Origin: Sabellastarte sp. h YS-2021
Lineage: Eukaryota > Annelida > Polychaeta > Sabellida > Sabellidae
Length of the DNA stretch: 64,000 nucleotides
Assembly: GCA_964017235.1 (NCBI GenBank)
Contig: OZ024936.1
Location: 88,634,537 to 88,698,536, forward strand
Reading direction: 5' to 3'
Below, piece by piece: positions 53,754 through 64,000 of this stretch. How positions within the stretch are numbered: the first letter of the stretch is position 1; each line of letters begins with the position of its first letter. The notes beneath the pieces are model-generated. The model had not been told where the DNA came from. It saw only the letters and a list, made by a program, of their open reading frames with translations, and searched no databases. The position numbers were made by a program, and so were the translations under genes.

Positions 53754-56700
53754 CTGAAAAATTAAAAAAACCCAACTCATTCATCATTTAAAAGTGTATA
53801 ATTTATATGTCATGTACAAATTACAACTTCAGGGTTGTATTCACCACAGCTATCAGTGAATGACGCTAAAACTAAGGCTGAAATGGAACTTCTAGGAGCC
53901 AATTTCATGAAAGGTCTCAGACTAAGCCGAGTCTAAGGCTGAGCCACAGGCTCAAATCTAAGTGTGTGGTCTGAGTTGAGTTTTAGGCTCAAATCTGTTT
54001 CACAAAAGCTGACTTTACTGAGACTGTTCTGAATATCCTAAAGTATAAATTACATTCTGTCAATTCAGTTTGTTTTCAACATGTATACTTTGGAATATTC
54101 ATGGTTTATACCAATAAACATCATCATGAATGATTAGCATAAAAATTATTTGATTTGATTTTTACTGAAACCAAGCTTTGAAGCTGAGAGTGAGTCTTCA
54201 AACTTGTCATATAAGAATGCTTGCAAAAGTGTGTAAACTTTGTTGAGCTTTAAGCAATAACAATTTGGCTCTATACTTACACTTGAGTTTCAAATTAAAA
54301 TACGAGCTCCAAAAATAATTTAAAAGTATTATTGTCTTTGTGTTTATTGTTTCAAATCCTATACAGCTTGAGCCTCGGGGGCCGTATTCACGAAAGGTCT
54401 TAGCCAAGTCTTAGGTTTAACTTTTACACAAAAAATATAGCCAACTCAAGCCTAGCATTTTGGCTTAAGCGAAATATCGCCCCTGGGGTCAAAGCTTAAG
54501 CCACCTGCTCTGAGCAGGCTTAAAATATGAGTGTGTAACTGAGTTAAATATCAAGTTTAGACAAATTATACTACTGGTGACATTTATGTTTTGCTTGGTA
54601 CATTTTATCTTAAGGAAAATTACTACTTTGCAATGGAAAACCTTTTAACCACAAAAAAACTTCCAGAAACAACTTCAGGGAGGTGTTTCTATGTATTTAT
54701 ATTTTGTTTTAAGCCATTTCAAATTTTGTGGCATCTTTATTAAAGTTTTGGATTACTCCTACAGTTTTTGGCTGTTGCATACCTAAATTGAGTCATTAGA
54801 CACATATGTGAGTTTATGCAAATGGTTGTAACAGCTCCTGTTATCAATAAATATCAATGGACACAGGCTTATGAAAGATAAATACCTTCAACATGTTGAG
54901 CTCTCATTCTGTGCGGTATTTTGATTTCTAGAAAAAGTTTTAATAAAACTTTCATCCTTTTGCTTGTTGCGTGTCTCAAGACACCCAACGCCGAAAAATG
55001 CTTTCTTCATTCACAGACTTTGACAAAATCTGCTTTTTTATGCAAAGAAACACAAGACGCCACAAAAAACTCTGACAATGAATCAAACTGCAATTGTCAT
55101 AGCAAAAATGTGGAAATATAAGGTAACGCAAGATATCCTATTGAATGTTAATTCTGTAAAAATAAGGTTTACATCTGACATCGAAATAACTGAAAACACA
55201 AGTTGAGAAGTAACATACTGAGATATTAACTTCAACATGCATTCATACAGAGTGGAACTGTAATTCTGAAGTGATTATTAAATGAAAGACTTTTAAATTA
55301 TAACATGTCTCAGAAGTGTAATCCTGAAACAAGTATTAAAGTCTTAAAAGTGGATTTTAAATTATATTAAATTATTTTAAACAATATACAAATTTAAAGA
55401 ACCTGTATTATTGGATGGGGTGTGGAGAGTACGATTTCTGTAGTGTAATACAAGACTTGTAAAATGAAAGAGGTAGGTTACTATGAAACAATAGGGAAAT
55501 ACAAATTTTAGAAAAAGTAATAACAAAATCAAATGTTCGGATAATAGAAGGGTTGGTCAATTGGGGTCCTTCTGTATGGGTTACTATATGGTTTTGGTTA
55601 AGGATTGTTTGAACATGTTAATATACAAAAATAGGTATACCATTTGGCGCTGTATCATGGTAAAAACCTTATCTTGGCACAAAATGGTACTTAAAATATT
55701 TAATAATAGTTGTGTTTATCACCCACACTCGTCATTTTGTGTACACCATATAAGTTAGATGAAATGACAAAGTATATATTATTAAATTTATTGGCGTCTG
55801 GAATTTTCACATGCAAATTGTTGGGGTGCCAATTCCTAGTAGAAATTATATTATCAGCCCTTAAAAATGATTCTAAAAGGTTTATTATTTGGATTTTGTG
55901 TCAGTAAACTAGTTTTATAACTTTTGCCTGTGTCAATGCATATTTTAATAAAAAGAAATCCATGGAACTACACTTAAAACAAACAAAAATAAGGTTTTTG
56001 TGTCCAAGTTGTGCCAAGTTACAGCATGGGGCAGAAGGCAAAAAAGTTAACTGCGATATTACCAAATAATTACTTCCTGCTAATAGTCAGATTAGGCTAA
56101 TAAAATATGTGCCTGATATAATATACTGTTTTGTATACTAATTATAATTTTCGACTTTTTATTGGTATATTTTGAAAAGACTCAACAGAGGCAATGAAAA
56201 ATCCAAATGTGGAGTCCCTGAAGTACTTTTGGGGTTTGGGGGCGGTTCTGAACCGGTTCTGAGCCGGTTCTAGGGTGGTACAGGTTTTCTTAAGGCTTGT
56301 ACATGTACCTGGGACTAAGTTAATGTTAATTTTTACAATTCAAAGGTTTTTTTTGTAAAATACACCTTTTTTGAAAAAGTATTGTTACTTTATAACTGTG
56401 ATATTATGCCAACATATATTTACACCAGCAATTCTCTGATCTAGGAAGTCAAGATATTTAAGCCAATTATGTTAATTGGTCACGTGCCAGTCTGGCTCAC
56501 TGAGTTAAAGTAGAAATTGAAATTAACACCCCACAAAATGTGTTTCTAAATGGTTAATTGGCAACATACATTTTAGGTAAACTACATTCTTATCTTATGT
56601 TCATGTCAATGCATGTTTCTGCAAACTGAAATCTATCCTAATTTACAAAATAACAATTGTGAACTAGAAAGCACTCATAGATCACAGACCTCCACCAGAA

Positions 56701-59700
56701 GGACATTTTCGAAAATTTGGAATATTTTTTTTTTGCTAGAATATGAGCCGGATATTTTTGCAAATGAAATCACTTCTTCCTTTGGCCAGGCGGTACATAA
56801 AGAATTTCAAGAAGATCCGCTGATAATTTTGTCAACCAAAAACCCAAAATCATAGTGAAAATACATCAAAAAGGAAAATTTGGAAATATTGTGTACAGAA
56901 TATAATTTTGATCTTTCCAAATTGTAATCATTTCTTCTTTTGGCAAGGCCATTAACCCACAAAAACTACATAAAAGTCCCTTTTTACTTTTGGACTATAA
57001 TTGTGAAAACAGACAAACATAGACAAAAACATAACCTCCATGTCATAACCAAGCAGGGGCCTGTAAACCAACGCCTTCGTTCTTCCAATGAATTTGCTAG
57101 CTCTTGGTTAAGTATAAGTTAGCAAAACCTTAAGTTAGTTTACTGTGGGTTATATTTTCATAAAAACCCTTAAATTTAATGATAACCCTGTCATTAAGTA
57201 TAAGTTATTTAAACCTTTATTTCTGTACATCCAACTAACTATAAAGTAATCATTATTGTACAAATCAAAGTTATTAAAGTGTTGTACAGTAAGATGTTGT
57301 ATAACGTATATACATATTTTTCAATAATTGAGATATCTTTATTAATATTGATGCTCTGGAGGAAATCTCTAATGACAATGTAATGACTGCTGACAGAATA
57401 ACGACTACTCAAAGAATGCTTCTATTTACTCCCTGTATATCTTAGTAAAAGTGTTGTTGTCATTAAGTATTAGTTGATGTTTTTCGATTGCTTCCATTTA
57501 CAGGCCCCAGAACGGTAGCTGAGGAACTAAACTAATTGATGGTTATAGCTAAAGAAATCTACAAAGTCTTAAAGGATTTAAAATATAGATTACCATATAC
57601 AATAAAATCAAAATATAAAGCATAAAAATACTGGGATCTTTGTTTCAAACAAGAAAGCATATAAAACCTCTGTTCCACTTTTGTGAGTTATCATAAAACA
57701 TAACCGATTTTAAACTTTGGGTGGTTGGTGTGGCCAATCCTGTTGGAAAAATGGTGGGAAAACCGACAAACTATGTGATCTTTGCCAACTGAGATGGTAA
57801 GCTTTACGAATGAAAAGACTGGCTGAAGAAAACTGGTAAAAATAAACTCCCAATAACCCTTGGCAGTAGTTTGGGGACTGGTATGACTAATCTTCTCTCA
57901 GTCAAGATCACTTTGCTACATTTATACACAAAAACAGACTACATTAGTCACAACACAATAAGGATAAGATTTAGAGAAATTGTAACAGCTTTACAGCTGA
58001 AAAGACTGATTTTGAATACATGAGACAGAGATGCCTCACAATTCACAATTGTTTTTCAACATGCTAATATTTGGGACGAGTGTCTATGATCGCCATAGTT
58101 ATGCTTCTGACCTTAATCAATCAAAAGGTAGGTCATACGACCAAAAGGACTACACTCAGAACTAAGTTATTAATTTTGGAGCTAACTCATGACAGTGGAA
58201 CAGGGGTATAAGAGAGAGTGTTATACAACATATTCAGGGTTGATAACTGCTACTAAGGGAAACAACACACACAAATTGAAACTCTGACAATACTCTACCT
58301 TTTAACTCTGAAGTATGTATACCTGTTTGAATGTAGAATAAACAAAATAAGTTACTCGTGATATAAATATCCAACTGTTTACCTCCATTTGTATACAATA
58401 GAGACTTACCAGATGACATATATGAAAAAAAATTTTATCACAAATGACGATGAAAATATAAGTGTGTATCATGAGTATTACACTGTTCATCTACATGAGC
58501 AATATATATTTTTTTTGTGTTTGTTCAAAGAGGGACGCTTTACTTTTATTATCCACTTTATATTCAATGGACTACAAGTCACATTTCACTTCTTGGAAAT
58601 CCTTCAAACATTTGTCACTTTTATGACTGCATCAGGCCTCCAATCAGGCCTCGAATATAAGATTTAAATCCTGGGTGATCAAAATTACCTATTCTATTCT
58701 ATTCTGTACTTTTATAGCACTTAATCTCTGCCAGGTTGGATTGGATTGGTGTGGTATTTTCACACAAGATATGAGTTCTACCTATGGCTCTTTTTTCAAA
58801 CATGACCAGGGTCAAGACTCCCAGAATTTTTCAGGGATTTTTTGACAATATCTGCTTCATAACTATAAACCTATTAATTGTGTGGGGGGTGAGGGTCTTA
58901 CTTTTACTCAAGGTGGGTCTACCCCTAACTAGGTCCTCCATAAACAAGATTCACATCTGCATTGGGACAATAGAAGTTTTTTACGGATTCTTCACCAATA
59001 TCTACTTTCTGGTCCTTGGGTTTTTGACACCCTCAGGCACTGTCGGTTCACTGTTGAGTTTTAGATTGAGTATGATACTTTTTACACATACTTTGACAGT
59101 TTTTACTAGGCCTGGGATTACAGACAGCTGAAAAAAAGGTCTTTTGATGACTCGTCAGTTAGTTCTACTTAAAAAGGGGAAATTCTGCTTAATACTGTTC
59201 AACTTAAATCACAAAAGTAGTTTCAACTGTTTTCTTTCCAAGAAACTGACCTTGTGTAGAACCGTGCTACCCAATATCGTTCGGTATCTTCAGCCCCGCA
59301 GACTCGATCACATGGCTTTCGCTCAGTGCGCATCTCTTGGCCTTGACATCTATGTAATACAACAAAAAATAGGGTCAAAGGTCAATCTTGCTGAAGCCCT
59401 TAGCTCACTTCTACTTAATTGTCTGTTTATTAAGATGGGAGGGGTTTGCATATTAGAATGCTCTGGGCTCGCATTCACAAAAGGGATCAAGATCAATTTG
59501 AGCCAAAATGCTGCTCAAATTTTGTGTAAACAGTTGTAAACTTGAGCTGATTTTTGGCTCAACTTGAGCATACGGCCCCAGGAAGTATTGAGATTTACGG
59601 CACTCTGTAGCAGTAAGCCAATTATTGATTAAGAAGTCTCATATTTATAGAAATAAACATGTATTTAAAGAAAGAAGTCTCATGCTGAAGTTCTGGAACC

Positions 59701-62700
59701 TTCCATGGTTTCCAGTGACCACACTCCTATTCTACCAGATTCACTTTTGTTCCAGAACCTTCCAGACTAGGCCACAGATCTATTTACAGAATATATGTTT
59801 CGAGAGGAAAAGAGTTCAAGAGGCTGGGGCATAATGACTAAACAAGCCACAAAATGTTTGTGTTACTTGTAAAACTAGTTTATACTAAAATATAGTTCAT
59901 TTGGTACTTACGGCTTGTCTCCACATAGCTTGTACTTTATTCGCCAGCTACAGCCGCCACATTTACAGTCCATACCCAGACATGATGACCACTCAGTCCA
60001 ACGGTCTTCATCTCCAGAGGAAGAGGTACTGGTTGCGGTAGTCTGTGAAATATACAGAGACATTGATCTGACTAGTGTTGGTATTGAAATATTTATCAAT
60101 TCTTGCAGGGGGCCACGGTGGCAGAGTGGTAACACTCTCGCCTCCCACCTCTGAGGCCGGGGTTCGGTTCCCGGCATGGCCTCAAGTGGGAAAGCTGGTA
60201 GTTGCTTGCCATTGGTCGGCAGTTTACAGTACAGAACCCTGATGAACTGTATGTACTGGTTTCCTCTGCCCTTCCAAGTACCCATCGTGATATGACCTGT
60301 ACAGTGTTGAAAGTGATGTAAAACCCCAAATAAATAAATAAATATCAATTCTTGCAAAATATGCCAATATCGATAATGCAGTGTACAATATCAATATCAG
60401 AGCATAGTACCTCTGCTGTCTTTCACTAATATAAAGTACAAAATTTGAAAATTATATTGATTTTCATATCATTTTCGGTAACTATTACTTACCGCGAAAA
60501 CTGAACTGCCATATTTGTTTAAGTTTCAGGACACTACAAAACCTTGCAAAGGAGTTTGGAAGGTCTCCCCAGGAAAGCATCTCATGCCTCGATATTTCAA
60601 TATCGATCGATACAGAAGATAAAATATGGTTTGATATCAATATATATATTTTTATTTGATACCCTAGATCTGACCTACCAAAAATGAATAGTGTCCTCTC
60701 ATATCCCTGGGCAACAATAACAAAATTTATCAATTGTTGACAAATTGGTAATACTAATCTGTTATGCATACTACATAGCGGCAGTTAATCCCAAAAAGTA
60801 TATCTCGCTCTGTATATCCCCATATTTAAGACATCTAAAGATCGTGGTGGATAATAAAGCAGTATATTTACCTGTGTTAAAGTACTGCTGCTTTGTGTAC
60901 TGCTACTTCTTGTGGATGGAGTCATGGTAGTTGTGCTGCTGGTTGTAGTTTTCTGTGAGCCGGATGTGGTGGATGACTGCCTGGTTGTTGTGGAACCTGA
61001 AGTACTTTCTGTTATGGCAGATGGTGTGGTGGATGTGTCAGTTCGCTGAACTGTCACTGGCTGAGAGGTAGAAGATGTGGAATGATGGCTTGTGACACCG
61101 TCTCCTTCTGCTTGTGTCGCGGTGTCTGTGTCATTAGATTCTGTTGAATGAATTGTATTGGATTGTGCTATGCTTGGCTTACTCGGTGCTATGCCTGGCT
61201 TAGTTGGTGCTATGTTTGGCTTAGTTGGTGCTATGCTTGGGTTGCTTGTTGCTGCACTTTGTTTGCTAATGACAGGCTTTGCCTGTGTGGTGCTGCTTAT
61301 ATTGTAAGTGAAAAAGGTGAAAATGTAGGGTCTGCCTCCAATCTCAGTGGAGGTAAGTGTGACTGTTTCTTTTGTATGACCAGTATTCATTTTACTATCT
61401 TTATTAATATCTACTCTATTTGTTTTACTGTTTATGTGAATTCTCTTATGTCTACTCTTATCACTGTTTGTTGTCACTTTCGATTGTATTGAATCACTTG
61501 TTTCTTCTTTAGTTTTATCTGCTTCTTCGTGTTTTGGTCTCTCCTTGAGCAGTTTCTTTCTCTCTTCAAATTTGCGCCTGGCAGCCCTTCTACGAGCAGC
61601 CAACACTAGTTTCATGTTTGGCTTTTTGGTTCTCCAAAATGTTCTTTTCGGTGGACGTTTTGGTGTGGCTTGCACTTTCACTGTAGTGGGTTGAGCTTCT
61701 GGAGAGCTTGAGACACTTGATGTCTTTTGTGTAACAGAAGATGACTCTTCAAATGTTGAACCTTCTTCATCAAAATTTGATGCTTCATCTGCACCATTCC
61801 TTGATTGATGTTTCAGTGTGACCTCACTGTTTTCCTGAGTCACTGTTATTGGTACTTCGGTAGTTGAAACTTTCAGATGCTTTTTTGTCACAGGGTGAGC
61901 ACCAAGTGTGGTTTTATGAGATATTGGCTTTAATGTTGTGGTTATGCTTTCCTCATCAATGGTATTTAATGTCTCTGTAAACAGTGGCTCTGGCGCTGTT
62001 GGTTTTTGTGTGTATATTACAGATGATGCAGCAATCCCAGTTTCCTTGATTTTTCTATTTTCCCTATTTTGATCTGGTTTCACATTCTCTTTTGACAAAG
62101 TTTTACTGTTTTTCTGTTGCCTGCGTCTGAATGATGTTCGTGCATTATTAGATTTTACTTTAGAACCTTTATTTTTTGAAGAGCTTGATAATGTGTTTTC
62201 TGTAGTTTTACTTGCCTCTGTTGGCACGGTATGTTCCTCTGTGATTGTGTGTGTGGATTGTGACATCACACTTGGTGTTGGATATGTTTCCGGAACCTCT
62301 GTTTGTGCACTGGTTTCCGATTCCCTGGAAGTATATGTTGTTAGTAAATTGGTTTCACCATTACTACCTTTATGTGTCTCAGTGCTTTCTGATGATGGTT
62401 TATTGGTTACTCTTTCAGGCACTTGAGTCTGTACATGCCATGTCCCAGTCACAATACTGTCTGTAGTGACTTGGGGTGTTGGTACATTCTCTGTTTGTGT
62501 TTTTGTGATTTTTCTACGACCTTTAGGTGGTTTTCGCTTTTTCTTTCTATTAGCTTTCCTGTTTGATCCCTGAACCTTTACAGATATCTGCTTAGTAACT
62601 GGTTTATCTGTTGTTTTTGTAGTTTTAGTTTCCAAAGTTGTTGCAACTGTAGAAATTGGTACATTTTCTGGAACTTCAGTGTGGGATGTAGACTTGGATG

Positions 62701-62799
62701 TTGATACAGAAGGTGTGGGTTCAATTCTCTGCCCATTTACAGTGTTGTTGGTATCTGGTGATCCATTACTCTCATCTTCTCTTATCACTTCATTGGTGA
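53651..62799 (-). CDS. Thr/Ser-rich mucin-like protein with C-terminal WSSC Cys-rich segment (3 exons, 5' partial)
   Basis: Exons 62799-60872, 60042-59912 and 53753-53651 on the - strand; the phases join (0 between the first two, 2 between the last two). The large exon (642 codons) is Thr/Ser/Pro-rich with repeated TEVPE-type phrases, basic clusters (NRKKKRKPPKGRR, ARRRAARRKFEERKK) and a 7-residue repeat near 61168-61252 (IAPTKPN). The end is Cys-rich: RWTEWSSCLGMDCKCGG, CSWRIKYKLCGDKPQCKECC and GGFVKQGDKC, with 14 Cys before the stop. WTEWSSC recalls thrombospondin type 1 repeats, but the spacing is not standard. Likely secreted or extracellular and O-glycosylated (inference). N-terminal exons, including any signal peptide, lie right of the window. 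I do not recognise a named gene. Confidence 0.75.
53754..59911. other. Intron of mucin-like gene with repeats
   Basis: 53890-54200 and 54370-54780 hold GTCTTAG-type dispersed elements. 56640-57030 is a repeat (GAAAGCACTCATAGATCACA, CCTCCACCAGAAGG, CCTTTGGCCAGG) shared with 63510-63760. 57056-57508 has inverted ends GGGGCCTGTAAA. 58700-58735 is an inverted copy of the GCGCTATAAAAGT-type tail. 59471-59550 repeats 28833-28908. No other exon seen. Confidence 0.5.
57056..57508. mobile_element. Possible 453-bp TIR element, ends GGGGCCTGTAAA
   Basis: A 12-bp perfect inverted pair (57056-57067, 57497-57508). The interior repeats a CATTAAGTATAAGTTA-type phrase. No clear target duplication, so this could be chance or a degraded MITE. 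Confidence 0.45.
59912..60042 (-). CDS. Exon of mucin-like gene: WTEWSSC segment
   Basis: Acceptor ATATTTCACAG; donor AGCC|GTAAGT. 131 bp, phase 0 in and 2 out. Encodes TTATSTSSSGDEDRWTEWS, SCLGMDCKCGGCSWRIKYK and LCGDKP. Good splice sites on both sides and a sharp change from Thr/Ser-rich to Cys-rich sequence. Confidence 0.85.
60108..60343 (+). mobile_element. tRNA-derived SINE, full length with 13-bp target duplication
   Basis: Head GGGCCACGGTGGCAGAGTGG, B box GGGGTTCGGTTCCCGGC, body AAAGCTGGTAGTTGCTTGCC, GTACTGGTTTCCTCTGC and tail GATGTAAAACCCC then (AAAT)n. ATCAATTCTTGCA flanks it exactly at 60095-60107 and 60344-60356. Best copy of the family in the window (others at 14810, 16005, 38224). 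Lies in the intron 65 bp before the acceptor of the WSSC exon, on the opposite strand. Confidence 0.93.
60872..62799 (-). CDS. Large Thr/Ser-rich exon of mucin-like gene
   Basis: Acceptor TTTACTGTCAG (62800-62810); donor AACACAG|GTAAAT. Begins TNEVIREDESNGSPD and ends SSSTQSSSTLTQ. Open for 1926 bp. Composition shifts from mixed basic/Thr to almost pure Thr/Ser near the 3' end. Contains IAPTKP repeats and a KRPPKRTFWRTKKPN stretch. A single large exon of this kind is typical of mucin-like extracellular proteins. Confidence 0.85.
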
Positions 62800-64000
62800 C
62801 TGACAGTAAACAATGACAGCACTTTTACTACAAATCAGTATATCTCTGAAGAACTTTGTGCTTACAGTTATTTTTTAGAACTTGTAACATTTACATTTAT
62901 CAGCTTAAATCATATTCAAATGAACTAGGGTCAGTATTCTAATATTTAGTATTCTTTGAGGGATTTGGATCTTTACAGGTTTCTGAATAACTTTATTAAA
63001 TATACAATAACTGAATATTTAAAGGATCAATTGATATATTTGTACTGAGAGCTGAAGTATTTCTTATTTTGGTAAAGCTTTTAGTATAATTCTCTTATTT
63101 TCCCCTTTTTACTTTTCTACATGTTTTAAGTTGGATGTTATAATTATGTGAAATTAGTGTTCCATTATTCTATATTAGCATTTACAAATATTATTATAAA
63201 AAAATTTAGTGTTACACAGGTCAAGGGTATTCGGCTATTAACTGGAGTATGTGTGATTATGTGATAAGTGATAATTTGGTTATACAGATATTAAGGCATA
63301 TGTCAGTTGAAGTTTAATATGTGTAGATTATCTTTTCATTACAAAGAACAAAATTAATGATAAAATAATATATTATAGAATATTATACATTTTATAGCAA
63401 TATTATATGATTATTATTTATGTGATTGAAATACAAAATGGTGTGAATAAATGACAAAAAATAAGTTCCAAGCCAAGCATACAACACAATCTGTGAGACA
63501 ACGAAATAACTAAAAACAACACAACTGGAAAGCACTCGTACAGCGCAGACTTCCACCAAGAGGTGTTTCTGAAAATTTGGGACACTTTTGTATAAAAATT
63601 ACGATCCTCATCTTTGGGCCGGTCCTATAACCATACAAAAACATTACATTTCAGGGAATGTCAACCAGAAAGCCAAAGTCATTGAAAATACATGGAAAAT
63701 GAGAACATTGAAAAATGAGGATATTTTTCTTTTGATATCCAGAATATGATCTGAATCTTACCTAAAACTTAGAGTAAGACATCCAAAATTCGCCCGGAAT
63801 CTAAAATTCGCCACCTCCAAAACCTCAGTTAATTTTAGAAAGAAAATGATGTTTGTCTTAAAATAGGTATTTTTTAGTTCAAAAAGCCTATATTTACTGT
63901 ATATTCAACAAATCTCACCTCAATTGATTTATTTTATTAGTATTTCGACATGTGGCGAATTTCAGATATGTGGCAAATTTTAGATTTCTTACTCTAAGGG
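62800..64000. other. Intron of mucin-like gene with two repeats
   Basis: AT-rich. 63510-63760 is a dispersed repeat (GGAAAGCACTCGTACAGCGC, TCTTTGGGCCGGTCC) related to 56640-57030. Followed by the third MITE copy. No exon recognised; the preceding exon must lie further right. Confidence 0.6.
63772..63994. mobile_element. TA-target MITE, copy 3 (223 bp)
   Basis: GAGTAAGACATCCAAAATTC at the left and TTTTAGATTTCTTACTC at the right, flanked by TA (63770-63771, 63995-63996). Same interior as copy 1 (AAAATGATGTTT, AACAAATCTCACC). Confidence 0.88.

Noticed and set aside
58784-59539. Two + strand frames of 115 and 131 codons
   Set aside because: No domain, splice context or biased composition; they lie in an intron of the - strand gene.

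Overview
The window is animal genomic DNA: spliced genes with GT/AG introns, tRNA-derived SINEs, a LINE, a tyrosine-recombinase retroelement, MITEs and several satellite families. I see no prokaryotic signals. The mix (helitron-like helicase, DIRS element, satellite-cored repeats, 'TATCCCCAGACG' elements) suggests a marine invertebrate, most likely a lophotrochozoan such as a mollusc. That placement is inference.

Two host genes lie tail to tail. On the + strand, seven exons between 1937 and 28586 encode the C-terminal half of a diacylglycerol kinase of the theta type: the end of the catalytic domain (GGDGTVGW), the accessory domain and the C-terminal tail. Earlier exons lie left of the window. 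On the - strand, three exons (62799-60872, 60042-59912, 53753-53651) join in phase to give the end of a Thr/Ser-rich, probably secreted mucin-like protein with a short Cys-rich WSSC segment. Its 5' exons lie right of the window.

Most of the rest is mobile or repetitive DNA. 1-1560 holds two interleaved tandem families. 2285-13079, in a DGK intron, is a 10.8-kb unit with about 60-bp inverted ends. It carries a Pif1-type helicase fused to an EEP endonuclease (the Helentron helicase plus EN portion, with no Rep seen). That gene is split by a nearly complete DIRS-type element (4178-10503) with 148-bp inverted repeats identical at both ends and an internal complementary region that copies the joined termini. 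13.9-16.5 kb has MITEs and SINEs, one MITE sitting in a SINE tail. 16.7-24.1 kb is a - strand LINE (EN, RT, Zn knuckle), broken by a frameshift and by a 3.2-kb TIR-bounded insertion made of 350-bp tandem repeats. 28.6-53.6 kb is the convergent intergenic region. It holds a 5-kb satellite-cored element (32959-38037) with about 24 copies of a 133-bp monomer, three copies (one at the far right end) of a TA-target MITE, a hAT-type MITE with an 8-bp target duplication, and scattered SINE fragments.

Three DGK exon borders are themselves tandemly repeated: an acceptor triplicated at 1803-1985, a donor repeated after 25846, and an array starting at the stop codon (28586). The two satellite loci at opposite ends of the DGK region share a monomer ancestor. 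All similarity calls were made by eye; no searches were run.
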